Source: Rhynchosporium graminicola
Taxonomy: Eukaryota; Ascomycota; Leotiomycetes; Helotiales; Ploettnerulaceae
Direction: 5' to 3'
Length of the DNA: 64,000 nucleotides
Assembly (NCBI GenBank): GCA_900074885.1
Contig: FJUW01000032.1
Location: 310,001-374,000, forward strand
The translations under genes were made by a program, and so were the position numbers. Of this stretch, positions 1 through 11,799 are shown in pieces. Below the pieces are notes generated by a model. It ran no database searches. It was not told where the DNA came from and worked only from the letters and a program-made list of their open reading frames with translations. Numbering within the stretch: position 1 is the first letter of the stretch; each line of letters begins with the position of its first letter.

Positions 1-2100
1 GATTATAGTCTTTAAGAAGAAACCGACTAGATAAAATATACTATTATCTTGAAGTTATAAGAGCACGCTAGCTATTACCCTATCAGAAGAATTAGTTTCA
101 AGTCTAGTTTCCTTAAAAGGATCGTAGTAATATAGAATCGGGGCCGACTAGAGAGCTTAATAGAGGCGCTCCTAAGCTTCCCGATACTCGTTTCTAAAGC
201 GAAAAGGGATATCTTTCCTAGTAAGGAAAGTAAGAGAGCGATAAATACTACTATAGTCTTTAATAAATCGATAGTAGAAGTTGCAGGAACTAAAGTAACT
301 TATATACTATAGATATTATTAGTATATACCTAGTTCTTAATAACTTCGATCTTCTTAGGGTCGACTTCGATTCTATTAATTCTAATAATAAATCTAAGAA
401 ACTTCGTATAAGTAATACTGAATTTAGACTTCTTAATATCGGCTTAAAGGCTATAGGCCCGTAGAATCTCGAGAATCTTTTGTACGTAGATATCGTGCTC
501 TGCTTCTGAGTCTAAATAGATTAAGATATTATCTAAATACGCTAAGCAGAAGTCGTCTAAGTGCTCTATTAATATATTATCAATAAAACGCTAAAAGGTA
601 GCTGGCCTATTTATAAGGCCGAAAGGAAGCACCTTATACTTATATATCCTATATCAAGCGCGAAAGGTAGTAAAATCTTCAGAATCTTTCGATATGCGGA
701 TTTTATAAAATACCTGCTGAATATCGACCTTCGTGAAGATTTTCGCCTTAGAGATTCGTGCTATTATCTTATCGATTAATAGAATAGGGTATAAGTCCTT
801 CTGAGTAAGCTCGTTTAGTTTCCGAAAGTTAATATAGAATCGTAGCTTATTACTCGCTTTTTTAGCTATTAGGATTAGTATAGCCTAAGGAGTATTAGAT
901 AGTGTGATAAAGCCTTTATAGAGGTTCTTAGTAATATATCGTTTAGCTTTAGTAAGATACTTATTAGGTATATATCGTAGAGGCTCTATAGTTAGAGTAT
1001 TCTCCCTGGTAAGCTTAATCTTATAGTCGACTATAGGTCTTCTTACTACTAGGTTATTAGAGGCTCTAGTAAAGAATAAACCTTCAAATTCCTTCTATTT
1101 AGTAGGGAGCTATTTCTTAATTAGCTTATCGTTCTGAAAGTACTTAGCTTCTCTAGCTTACTCGGAAGATAGACCTTCGTCGAGAGCGCATAACTCGATA
1201 GTATTAGCTGCTTAGTTACTTTCATAATATTAGATCTCGTCTTAGATTTCTTTTAAGGAAGTAACGAAAACCTCTAATCTATTACTCTTTTTTCAGTATT
1301 TTCGATATAAGTAGAAGTTATATATAATAGCCGCGGAGATTTAATTAATATCAGTCTTATATAGCTATCTCTTAGCTTCATAAGCTATAGCGATATTAAT
1401 CTTGCTTCGAGCCGCTTCCTTACAGGTAGTATTATCCTTCTCTTATAATCCGGGATCACGAGTTTAGAAAAAGTTATTTGCTAGCTCGTGCTTTACTAGT
1501 AACTCGTTCATAATATAGAGGCTACTTTTTAACTCTCTTATAAAGGCAGATAGGCGTTTCTCCTTCTTAGCTTATATAGATTATATAGGAGCTAGTATTC
1601 CGGCGACCTCTTGATCTATTAAAGTATCTCGTTATTATTAGTCTAATTAGTACTATAGATTTACTATCTTAATATCTAGAGGAAGTAGTAACTCTAAACG
1701 CTTATCGTAGTAGCGTACCGGGAGTATATCCGTCGGCTATTCTAAGCGATTTTTAGCACGCCGGTAGTAGTTTTACCTGAGTTCGTAGTACTCTATGAAT
1801 TTATAGCTAATTAATATATTATTATTTCCTAAGTTAGTAATTAAGAAAGGGAAGTTAATATAGCGTTAATCGATAGTAAGAGTAAGGAGAATTACGTATA
1901 TAATAGCGGCACCGGCTTATCTGTTATAGCTAGTTAAGATAATAGGTTTTAGAAAGGTAAAGAAATTAATACCTAAGAGGTTACGAAGTTTAGGAGCGAC
2001 TAGGATACGTAGAGCTCTAAAGATATTTACTCTACTATCGATATATACTTCTATTTTAATAAATAATCTATTTCTTCCTAGTTCTATATTAACTAGGAAT
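1..2100 (-). pseudogene. E1 pol remnant (protease, RT, RNase H)
   Basis: Minus-strand frames, with scattered TAG and TAA codons, give a protease-like IDSRVN segment near 2,010-2,070 (ancestral DSG-type active site). An RT core near 730-840 reads LYPILLIDKIIARI, and the catalytic box YLDNILI lies at about 516-545 (Asp-Asp now Asp-Asn). Around 370-420 TKFLRFI marks the end of RT, followed by a FYYRFIKDYS-like connection and the start of RNase H down to base 1. The order is that of a Gypsy pol. It is inactive: stops are frequent and catalytic residues are altered. The integrase is outside the window. Confidence 0.8.
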
Positions 2101-2249
2101 TATTTCCCTTTAGTAAGAGAATAGAAATTAGTATTTAAGTTATTCTACAGGTCGAGGCGTTTACTATAGGGTAAGACTATTCTATAGCTTAGTAGTTTTT
2201 TAATAGCTTATTAATCTCTACTTAGGGAGAGTTATTAGCGTTATCGTCC

Positions 2250-3560
2250 GCTTTACTATATATAGTAATAACGTCCTCTATTAACTGACTAGTTATCTCA
2301 GCGATCTTTATAGCGTTAGGGCATTCGCGAGCCTAATGACTTTCCTTCTTATAGAGGCGATAAGTATTAGTAGTAGCAGGGGTACGAGATACTCGTGATC
2401 CGGGATCACGAGTCTTAGGAGTGAATTATATAGCTAACTTAGTAGTACGATTATTAATCTAGGAGCTACTCTTAGTAGTACGTTCGATACCGAAAGGAGT
2501 CTCTCTCTTAAGAATACCTAGAGTTCTGGCGGAAGTAATAGTAACGAGAGCTACCTTCTTAATAAGGTTCTCTTTAGTAGTAATATTATAAGACTCGCGA
2601 TCTATAATAGCTAAGTACTCGTCGAGGAGGTCGTAGTTATTATCTATCTTATACTTTTCAGCTATAATATAAGCTTTTAAAGTAAGAGAGATCTTCTTTA
2701 AGATATCCTTAAACTATCTATCTCTAGAGATCTTACTAGTAGTAGCGAGATTAGTAAACTTAACTCAGAACTAGTTATAAGTCATATTTCTAACTATCTT
2801 TAGGTTCTCGTAAGTAGCCTTAGCACGCTAGATACGATTATAATTAAAGAAGTACTAGTCTAAACTTCTGAGAATATCAGAAGCGGTCTTAAATTAGCTA
2901 TTAGCGCTAGTATCTATATATTAGAGGATAATAGTCTTAGCTTCTCCTCTAGTATATTTAAAGTAAGTCTTAACTTATATATCACTAGTAAGAAAGTTAC
3001 TAGAATATTCTTCTAAGAAGAGCTTTATATCTATCTTCTACGTATCGTACTTAATCTTACTATTATAATTAGTAAAGATAAGGCGAGAGAACTTAACTTA
3101 GTAAGACTTAATAGTCTTTATAGCGTTATTAAGCTTTAGAAGAAAGTGATCTATAGTAAGTTAGAGGTCTATAGTAAGAGATCGTGACTTTCTAGCAGTA
3201 TTAGTATTAGCTTCTAGAGCGAGAGCAGTAGTTATAGTAGTAGTAATAGTAGCGTTTATAACTTATATCTACTTATCTAAGAAACCGGGAGGCGCTATAA
3301 TAAATTCTAGCGGAGAGTTAGTTTAAGGAGTAAGTATAGCACTTCGTATTTCTGAAGTAGAAGAGATTAGAGGTAATATAAGTAGGGGGGTAGTAATAGT
3401 ATCGATAGTTAAGGTTAACTTTAGAGGTATAAGTTCCTTATCCGCTTCCTCGAAGTCGTTATTACTATTAGTATCAGACCCTGCTGCTATTTCTTCCTTA
3501 ATTAGATTACTCTTAATAGTATCCCTAACGATATCCTCTACTAGCGCGCTTTCGCTCTTC
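2250..3560 (-). pseudogene. E1 gag remnant with CCHC zinc knuckle
   Basis: A long minus-strand frame with few stops reads as a retrotransposon capsid protein. It ends in a zinc knuckle at about 2,319-2,368 reading YRLYKKESH-stop-ARECP. Restoring the C-to-T changes implied by the family pattern fits C-x2-C-x4-H-x4-C, with the first two Cys now Tyr and a TAG in the spacer. The upstream part contains helical segments typical of Ty3/Gypsy Gag. The frame is interrupted and cannot yield a full protein. Confidence 0.75.
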
Positions 3561-3660
3561 CTCTTCTATTCGGGGAACCCGAGTCTATCTAATATAAAGG
3601 GCTCTCGAGTGCTTCGGCGCAGTTATATATAAGAGGGCCCGCTATAGCTAAAAAAAACGC

Positions 3661-4451
3661 GCTTAAGAGGGACCTAAAGCTTAATAATAACCTATTTAAG
3701 GAAGTGAAGATTAATATAGCGCGATAGTAAGCACGTTCTTAAAGTCCCTTAGTAGAGTATATATTTAAGGTATTAGGAAGTTACTAATTAGGTTCACTTT
3801 AGATTCCTTTTACGAGTTCACTTTACTTCGGCTATCAAGTTCTCTTCTTATAAGTATATATAAAGTTAGAATCGTAAGAGGGAGTTTCGCAGAGGTTATG
3901 GAGGTTCGTAGAAGTCGCGATATTAGGAGGGTTTAAGGTCGAGGATATATAAGGCTAAGCACGAGGCTAAAAGCGTAAAAAATATCGTAATAGGGTTTTT
4001 TAGTGGAATTATATTATAAAGGTAGTACTAATTAAGGGAGGGAGTTTAGCTTTCTCTGAAACACTCTACTTCTAAGGTATAGAAGTAGATAGCGCGTATA
4101 ATCGAAGTTATCGAGTATAAGTAGGGTAGAAGTCGTAGAAGTCGTACTAAGAGAGTAGTACTAGCTTTAAGGCTTCTAAATAGATATTGCTACTTCCTAG
4201 CGAGGTAATTAATCTTTTCTTATATTATAGTAAAAGCATAGGGAGTCGATAACGAATTATATTCGCCCTTAAGAGTACGCTAAGTAAAGGAAAGAAAAGA
4301 TAGAGAGAAGGTTTCTACTCTCGACTCTCTCTCTAGGTATAACTATAGGGCTATACTAACTAATTATCCTTTAGTACGCACTAACCGCATCCCGCTAGCC
4401 CTGCCTGCTATGATGCCTAGGAGCCTGAGGCCGTTATGGTATAGACCGTAA
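3661..4451. other. Unresolved stretch, probable leader and 5' LTR of E1
   Basis: No coding frame is recognised. By position this should hold the untranslated leader and 5' LTR of E1 (minus strand), because Gag ends just to the left and F1a LTR homology begins at about 4,452. A small patch at about 4,375-4,440 is much richer in G+C than its surroundings and matches nothing else in the window by eye. No paired LTR is available to fix the ends. Confidence 0.4.
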
Positions 4452-4705
4452 TAATAAGTCGCGAGGGCTTATACGCTCTATAAGACAGTCTTATATAGCT
4501 AGTATAAGGGAACGAAAGTTCTATATAAGATTAGTACTTCTGCTATTAGATAAGAGCTTCGTACTTAAATTCATATAGTAATTAATATCTACTTATAACG
4601 TCTAAATTCTAATTAAGAACCGAATTTCTTATTTACTTTACTTTATAGCTAATACTAACTAACGAGCTTATATACCGCGTACTAGTCAGAACTAAGAACG
4701 TTATA
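4452..4705 (+). repeat. F1a 5' LTR (truncated on the left)
   Basis: It is homologous to 10,310-10,571 and, inverted, to 30,770-31,030 and 55,138-55,390. The right end reads AACGTTATA, corresponding to the family end ACGTTACA with CA mutated to TA. The first roughly 245 bp of the 500-bp family LTR are missing here. Confidence 0.75.
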
Positions 4706-4799
4706 CTTTAAGTACTTTACTTAAAGTATTATTAGTAAGAAAGAAATAGCTACTAAAGAAGGATCTATTATAAGAGAAAGCTCCTAGACTAATAAGCCG

Positions 4800-5750
4800 G
4801 ATAAGGTTAATAAGGTTAATAAGAGTATACTACTTCATATGAACCTACTTAATACTTATTATAAGGACTATAATAAACTAGAATAGTTTATCCTCTAGTA
4901 CTAGATATATCTCGCTTTTAATAAGGATAAGTTCGAAGCGGACTCCCTTAAAGTCCTATAGATCGCCTCATTCCTCTATAATACTATAGCTTACTAGATT
5001 AAGCTAGCTTTAAGTAATTACTTAGTTAATCGATACTTATCTAGAGCTTATTCTATTATTATAACTGAAAAAAGCCGAGTTATCTTTCGAACTTATATAA
5101 GCTTTACTAATACTATTAAAGGAGTCTTCGGAGACCTTAATAAGAAGGAATAAGATAAGAAGTATCTGCTCGGAATTCGTTAATAAGGATCTATCTATAA
5201 ATATACTATTAAGTTCTATTAATATTCTATATAGTTAGATTAGATAGATAGTAAATTAAGAGCTTAATACTATCAAGGCTTTAAGGACTATATTAAAGAT
5301 AAGCTCTCTAGAGCTAGTAAACTAAGTAACTTAGAGGACTTAATTAGATTATTTATTATTATTAATAAACGAATCTAGAAATAAGTAAAAGAAAAATAAG
5401 GATACTTTATACTTATTTACCTCTAGAAGCTCTAATTTCTATAATAATATAATAAGTAATAAGAGAATTTCTAGCTTTACTTAAGTAATAAATATAATTA
5501 TTATAATCTAATAGAATTAGATAAAGTAGAAAGAGGATCTAAGAGCTAAACTAAGAAAGATAAATATTAAGAGAAGAGTCTTTATTATATATATAATAAG
5601 CTAGGATATCTCGTATAAGATTATTCTTAGAAGAAGAAATAGAGAAGGAAACTCTAGAATAAACCTAAGAGAGAATTCGGATTAGCTAAAAGAAAAGACT
5701 ACTAAGAAGCTTCTAGCGCAGAATAGAGCTCGTAGGATATTATAGCTTAT
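4800..5750 (+). pseudogene. F1a gag remnant with zinc knuckle
   Basis: A capsid-like frame includes the segment AFNKDKFEADSLKVL near 4,915-4,960. It ends in a knuckle at about 5,580-5,625 reading YYIYNKLGYLV-stop-DYS, where the ancestral C-x2-C-x4-H-x4-C has become all Tyr through TGY-to-TAY and CAY-to-TAY changes. It is followed by a Lys-rich tail. Stops are mostly TAG, as expected from TGG or CAG. The gene is dead. Confidence 0.75.
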
Positions 5751-6399
5751 AAATCTAATAAAGAATTCGAAGAAAACTTAGTCGAACTTCTAGATAAAGA
5801 CTAAGAAAGCTAGAGTATTATAAATAAAAGAAACTATTTATATAATAATCTCCTATATAATAATAAAAACTAGACTCTTCGAAATTATAATATTAGAAGA
5901 AGAATATAAGCTTATAATAGAACTAAGTCTGATTTTATAGAATATTATCGAACTTATAATATACTTAACTTAAGTATAAACTATATTATAATCTATTATA
6001 ATACTACTACTATTATATTCTAAGTTAATACTAGGAATATTAAGGAATAACTAGATTATTATATAACTAATCTCGAAGGAGAACTTAAATAAAAGGACTT
6101 CGAATAATTAGATTAGTTCCTTCGAATTAAAGATACTTAAGCTATTATTAAGGAGATAGAAAGAGAATACTATTAGTAAAGAAGATAGTACTTATTAGAA
6201 CTAGCTACTTATTAGAGAATAATACTAGATCTTATTTAGAGATAAGCTAATCTCTATTATTATATACTCTATACTCTAATTACTTATAAACTTAGCCTTA
6301 GGACTTAGTTAGATAAAATAATAAGAAGAATTATTAAAGAAGTATATAATTATTCTCTAATAAAACTATTATACTTAGAGCTTACTATTACTAAAGAGT

Positions 6400-9300
6400 T
6401 CGATTAGTTAATTTTACTAGTTATCATAGATAATATTAAGATAAAAGCACTTATCGATTCAGGAGCTATAGGATACTTTATAAACTCGGCCTTTATCGAG
6501 AAATAGAATATTCCTACTACTATTAACTTAAAACTATATTACCTTACCTTATTAGATAGAAAAAGTACTAGATTAGATAGATAAGTCCGCAGAAAGATAA
6601 GAGGAATAAAAATAATTATTAATAGATACGAAGAAACGCTTTACTTTAATATTATACTTATAAGATAATACGATATTATATTAGGAATATTATAGCTATA
6701 TAACTATAATCTTAGTATAGACTAAATAACTAAGAGAATTATATTTAGTAACTATAAATATAAATATAATTAACTAGCTAGTAAAAGAGAGACTAGCGCT
6801 ACCTCCTTAATAATAACGCTAATAGACTCTAGCTAGTTAAGTCAGGTTCTTAGTTAGATAGAACCTAAGAATTAGCTTAGTTAAATAGATAATATTCAGA
6901 AGTAGCTACTCGAATTATATAGGAAGTTCTTAAAATTATTCGAGGATCCGTAGGATATAAGAGCTCTACTTAAATATAAGTCTTAAGATTATAAAATAAA
7001 CTTTAAGAATTAATTTATACTTATTATAGAGAAACTTTACTATTATAATTATAATACTATAAGGACGCTCGAGGAGTATTAGGAGTTAAGTATAAAGAAA
7101 AGATAGATTCGGAAATCTAAGTTATTATATATTATTAATATACTAGTAATTAAGAAAGCAGGAGATCTTAAGAGAAGACTATATAGAGACTATCGGATAA
7201 TTAATAATAGAACTATAAGAGATATATATCTTTTACTAAATGCGTAATACCTACGGGATAAGCTAGCTAAAGTAAAGATATATACTAAGTTAGACTAATA
7301 TAATACGTTTAATTTAATCTGAATTAAGAAGGGATATAAGTAGAAGACTACTTTCGTATTACCCTTAGAGCTATAGGAATATATAGTAATACTATTCGGC
7401 TTAATTAATACTTTAGCTATATATTAGTAATAGAATAATAATATTCTTAAGAACTTTATTAGGAAATTCGCTATATATTATCTAGATAATATTCTAGTAT
7501 ACTTAGAGACTATCGAGGCATATTAGAGCTATATTACTTAAGTTATAGAAGTATTATATAAAGTAGATTCTAGACTAAAGATATCGAAATATAAATTCTT
7601 AGTTAAGTAAGTTACTTTTCTAAGATATATTATTTACTTAAGAGAGATAAGTATTAACCCGAAGAAAATTAAAGCTATAAAGGAATAGGAATCTCTAAAG
7701 AATATTAAAGATATATAATTATAATTAAGTTTCGCTAACTTTTACTAATTGTTTATTAGAAACTATTCTAAGATTACTAAACTACTTATAAGCTTAATAA
7801 GAAAAGGTATTCTTTTTATCTAAACTAGCTAATATAAGGAAGCTTTTCAGAAAATTAAGAAAGAATTTATAAAAGAACTAATCTTATATAGTTTTAATAA
7901 AAAGAAGGAAAGTATAATAGAAACAGATACCTCTAATACTTATATTCGCGTAGTATATTTATAGCGAGATAATAAAGGATAATTATATCTAGTTATTTAC
8001 TTTTCAGAAAAAATATCTTTAGCTAAATAGAATTATAATATCTATAAGAAGGAACTTATAGCGATTATTAAAGTATTTAAATACTAGAAAATATACTTAT
8101 AAGAAGCTAAGTTCTTAGTTATTATCTATACTAACTATATAAATCTTCGAACCTTTATAACTACTAAGGTCTTAGATAATTATTAATTAGCTCGATAGTT
8201 AGAGGAACTTATCTCTTTTAATCTAATTATTAAGTATATATAAGGAAAAGATAATATATAAGCAGATACTCTAAGTAGATTACTAAGTTATAAAGATAAT
8301 AAGATCTGTAATAAGACTATCTTACTTAGATAGCTAGATAATAGAGATATAGTTACTAACGTTCGAGAAGCTATTATAATTAAGTAAGGAATTAAGAGAC
8401 CTTAGTATAATACCTTAAAAGAGGCCTAGAAGAAGGATAAGATATCCCCAGATAAGACTAAGGAACTTATTATAAGGAATATAATTAAGAATAGTATTAT
8501 ATAAGTTAATAAGAAAATTTAGCTTCTACTAAGCTTAGTAAAAGTATATATTAAAGAATAATACGAGCTTCCCGCGTATAAATACTAAGGGATATGAAGA
8601 ATATATCTAAGGATTTTAAGAAACTACTAATCGAAAGGACTCTGCTAAGTAGTTAAAGAAGTACTAGCTAACTATAATACTTATATTAGAAATAAGTCTT
8701 CTCGATATATACTTTATAAGTAGATAATTATAGTACTAATACTACTAATATCTTAGGACTTTATAGGGCTATTATCGCTATCGAAGGACCTAGTTACGGG
8801 AGTTAGCTATAATATAATACTTATTATTATAGAAAGACTTATTAAGTATATAATCTTAGTATTAGTCTTATTTACTCTTATAGCTGAATACCTAGTATAA
8901 GTATACCTTAAGGAAGTAGTCTCTAAGTATAAAGTACCCGAAGAAATTATATTAGTTCGAGATAAGTTATTTATATTAAAGTTCTAGAATACTTTAATAA
9001 GGTTCCTAGGGACTAAATAGAAACTATTAATAGTTTTCTATCCTTAGACCTATAGAGGAAATAAAAGAATAAACTAAATAGTTAAAGTATACTTATATTA
9101 CTATATTAACTATTAATAAAATAATTAAGTAGAACTACTACTACTAGTAGAGTTTATATATAATAGCTTGATTATAGAAATAATAAAAGTTATACTATTC
9201 TTTGCGAATTATAGTTATGAACTTATTACTTATAGAGAACTTAACTTAATAGTTAAGGATAATAATATAGCTTATATCTAAGTGCGGAATATCTAAGACT

Positions 9301-9800
9301 TCTATAAGGAACTCGTAATAGAACTCTAGCTTATAGTAGAGAAGAATACGTATTATTATAATAAGAATTATAGTTAGGAGCTAACGCTATAGAAAGAGGA
9401 TAAGGTTTACTTTCTATAGAAAAATATTAATATATAGAGACTAAGTAATAAGTTAGACTATAAGAAACTTAGACCTTTTAATATTAAGTATATTAAAAGA
9501 CCTTTAAATTATAAATTCTAGCTACTAGCTATAATAAAGAAGATATTCTTAATATTCTATATATCCTTATTAGAAAAAGTACTATTAGGAGTACTACTAG
9601 CCCTAAAGATATACGCTAAACTAATTAACTTACTTATAGAATACGATATAGAGAAGCTACTAGACTATTAATATAAATAAGGTATTATTAAATACTTAGT
9701 GAAATAGAAGAACTATTTATATTTAGAAAATATATAAGAACTTAAGTTAAGCTTTTACTACTTAGTATTACTAGCTAATTTCTATTAATAAAACTTAGAT
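6400..9800 (+). pseudogene. F1a pol remnant: PR, RT, RNase H, integrase, chromodomain
   Basis: Domains in order: a protease with ALIDSGA at about 6,450-6,475; RT with KKAGDLKRRLYRDYR at about 7,155-7,200 and the box LDNILVYL near 7,480-7,505 (Asp-Asp now Asp-Asn); RNase H at about 7,850-8,150; integrase with a GVSYNIILIIIERL-like core near 8,800-8,850; and a chromodomain at about 9,625-9,795 containing EYDIEKLLDY and IIKYLVK-stop-KNY, the stop sitting where chromodomains carry an aromatic-cage Trp. The chromodomain places the family among the chromoviruses, which in other species use it to target heterochromatin. Many stops make it inactive. Confidence 0.85.
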
Positions 9801-9849
9801 CTACTTAGAGTAAGACTGTAAGGTCGAAAGGAAGGTCGACCGCTAGGTC

Positions 9850-10268
9850 GAACGAGAGGTCGATAGGGACGTTAGAACTAGAGAGTTCCGTGCTTACTAA
9901 CTTAGTATTATTAAGTACTCTTTCCTTTTCTTTTTTCTTCTTTTCTTCCTTTTCTAGAGCTTTAAGAGTATTAAGCTTAGCTATCGAGTTTAGACTAGTA
10001 GTAATTATCTTTTACTACTCTTTATATAAGAAACGTTTCTATTTCTTTAACTTTATAATTCGCGTATAAAACTTAGCTATAACTAAGTCTTCCTTATCTT
10101 CTAATTTTTCAATTTAGGAATCTAGACTTTCTTATTCGGAAGCTATAAGTATTCAGTTCCTTATACGACTATCGTAAGATTTATTTAATTAAGCGTAATA
10201 ATTATACTAAGTTAATTTAAGGTCGCGAGGCGATATATACTCTTTATATTCCGCTTTTTCATATCTAG
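9850..10268 (-). pseudogene. Antisense reading frame between F1a pol and 3' LTR
   Basis: Read on minus, the stretch gives a protein-like frame with few stops: EYKEYISPRDLKL at its start, a Lys/Arg-rich helical segment (AKFYTRIIKLKK) and a long acidic/basic coiled-coil-like run rich in KEEK. The same frame recurs in the inverted copy F1b (44,850-45,470), with differences mainly of RIP type. The sense strand here has no convincing frame, and pol has already ended at the chromodomain. No function is recognised. The 5' end of the frame is lost here through a deletion that also removed the start of the 3' LTR. Confidence 0.5.
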
Positions 10269-10571
10269 TATTATAGCTATAGGTGATCCAGAGGATCACG
10301 TGATATGCTAGACTGCTAGATAGGTCGCGAGAGCTTGCGCGCTCTGCAAGACGGTCTTGCATAGCTAGTATAAGGGAACGAAGATTCTATATAAGACTAG
10401 TACTTCTGCTATTAGATAAGAGCTTCGTACTCAAATTCATATAGCAATTAACACCTGCTTATAATATCTTAATTCTAATTAAGAACCGAACTTCTTGTTT
10501 ACTTTACTTTATAGCTAATACTAACCGACGAGCTTATATACCGCGTACTAGTCAGAACTAGGAACGTTACA
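10266..10571 (+). repeat. F1a 3' LTR, 5' part deleted
   Basis: It ends in AACGTTACA, the intact form of the family terminus. Compared with F1b, the internal sequence jumps from CATATCTAGTA straight into mid-LTR TAGTATTATAGCTATAGG, so about 170 bp of internal sequence and about 200 bp of LTR are missing. TAGTA at the join suggests a microhomology deletion. It contains TGATCC-AGA-GGATCACGTGAT (written here in parts), a palindrome-rich promoter-like segment with CACGTG. Confidence 0.75.
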
Positions 10572-11423
10572 GAAGTCTTATTATAGAAGTAGTAGTTATA
10601 GAGATATAAATCGATAATTATAAGGAAGCTAAGGCTTTCTTCTATATAGTATTATGCCTAGAAGACTACGATCTGATTTTAGAACCACTATAGTTTAAGA
10701 AGAATAATATATATATAATCGCCTCGAAGTTATAATACTATATTAATACTATTACTACGACTTTATATAACTAAGCATAAGAGCCGGACTATAAGCTAGA
10801 TTACTTCGCAGTATTAGTAATAGTATTAAATAAGCTTACTCGAGGATAGCTATATAAGAAGATATAAGTATTTACTATAAGTACAGCAGATATCCAGAAG
10901 GCTTTTATACTAAAGATAAAGACTAACCTGCGAATAAAACTCTCTAATTAGCTATATAAGTACCTCGACTTATATAATAATAAGAAGGCAGATATACTAT
11001 TACTACTATAAGGTCCTAGGATCAATTATAAGATTAAACTCGAACTATATAATAATAAGGAACTTATAGTACTATAGGGCCTCTTATATAATATATCTCG
11101 TAATGAACTCTTAGTACTATAGAAGACTCTTACGAAGCTTCTTAATAAGGGATTTAGTCGAGTTAGTAACTCGCTTATTATTACTCTTATCTTATTCATA
11201 AAGAAACTAAGAAGCGAGCTATGATTTTATATCGATTACTATAAGTTGAATCAGATTACGAAAAAGGATCGATACTTATTACTACTAATCTATAAGACTC
11301 TCCGGAATATTAAGAAAGTAAAATAGTTTACGAAACTAGATATTACTATTACTTTTTATAAGATACGTATTACTACTAGCGATAAATAGAAGATAGCTTT
11401 TCGTATAAGATATAGTCTATACG
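10572..11423 (+). mobile_element. H: Gypsy remnant, protease to RT, left part
   Basis: The plus-strand frame gives a protease C-terminal segment FYIVLCLEDYDLILEPL (about 10,645-10,700) and the RT entry YNISRNELLVL. The RT core continues with FYIDYYKLNQITKKDRYLLL at about 11,222-11,285 and FTKLDITITFYKIRI at about 11,325-11,375, stopping at the C1 insertion. The last five bases (11,419-11,423, ATACG) are the C1 target duplication. Stops are of RIP type. H is a Gypsy family distinct from F1, G3 and G4. Its gag and 5' LTR are absent, replaced by F1a on the left. Confidence 0.8.
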
Positions 11424-11628
11424 TGTTGGTATCACTCTGTCGTAGTACGTACAATCAAGTAGTCTGCGTGAGCCAAAGTACAGTGATAATAGTAGTAGTA
11501 TTATCTATTGTATCATGGCTGTCCTTCTTAGGTAGTCGAGACTCCGGAAGGGAGATATATCTAGCCGGCTAAACCCCGGCGCAGATACTCGACTAACACG
11601 TGACTATAGACTAACATATGGACTAACA
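11424..11628 (-). repeat. C1 3' LTR
   Basis: 205 bp, bounded by TGTTGGT and CTAACA. It matches 20,546-20,750 along its length with scattered C/T and G/A differences. It keeps noticeably more G+C than the interior of the element. Confidence 0.9.
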
Positions 11629-11799
11629 CTAGGAGTACTTTAAAGTAGCTCCAAACTATCTACTTCTCCGTATGAAAGCAACGCTTTTTGCCTTCTAATA
11701 AGAGTAGTACTATAGTACTACTCGTGCAGAAGTATTATATAGTATATAGGTTTCCACGTGATCAAGTCTAAAGATTCTGCTTAAAAGATAACTGAACTA

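Larger units (their letters stand above)
1..3660 (-). mobile_element. E1: RIP-degraded Gypsy LTR retrotransposon, left end outside window
   Basis: Read on the minus strand, this block runs Gag, protease, reverse transcriptase and RNase H from right to left, the Gypsy order. The integrase and one LTR would lie beyond base 1. Many Trp codons read TAG and Cys codons read Tyr, as expected after RIP, so nothing here is translatable. The RT sequence differs from that of the other Gypsy elements in the window (F1, H, G3, G4), so it appears to be a separate family. The exact right boundary and the 5' LTR were not resolved; they probably lie between 3,660 and 4,451. Confidence 0.85.
4452..10571 (+). 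mobile_element. F1a: Gypsy chromovirus, RIP-degraded, first copy of family F1
   Basis: This is an almost full-length Ty3/Gypsy element in plus orientation: 5' LTR (left-truncated), gag with zinc knuckle, protease, RT, RNase H, integrase, C-terminal chromodomain, an antisense frame, then a left-truncated 3' LTR. A second copy, F1b, lies inverted at 30,770-55,637 and allows the family LTR (about 500 bp) to be defined. No matching TSD was found: the left flank is disrupted, and the right flank GAAGT begins the protease region of element H. RIP-type stops occur throughout. Confidence 0.85.

Noticed and set aside
2393..2415. Palindrome around GATCCGGGATC in E1, also near 1,448 and in the F1 LTR at 31,045
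   Set aside because: At 2,393 it sits inside the gag frame and encodes RDPGSR. The three occurrences have different contexts, so no common element is supported.
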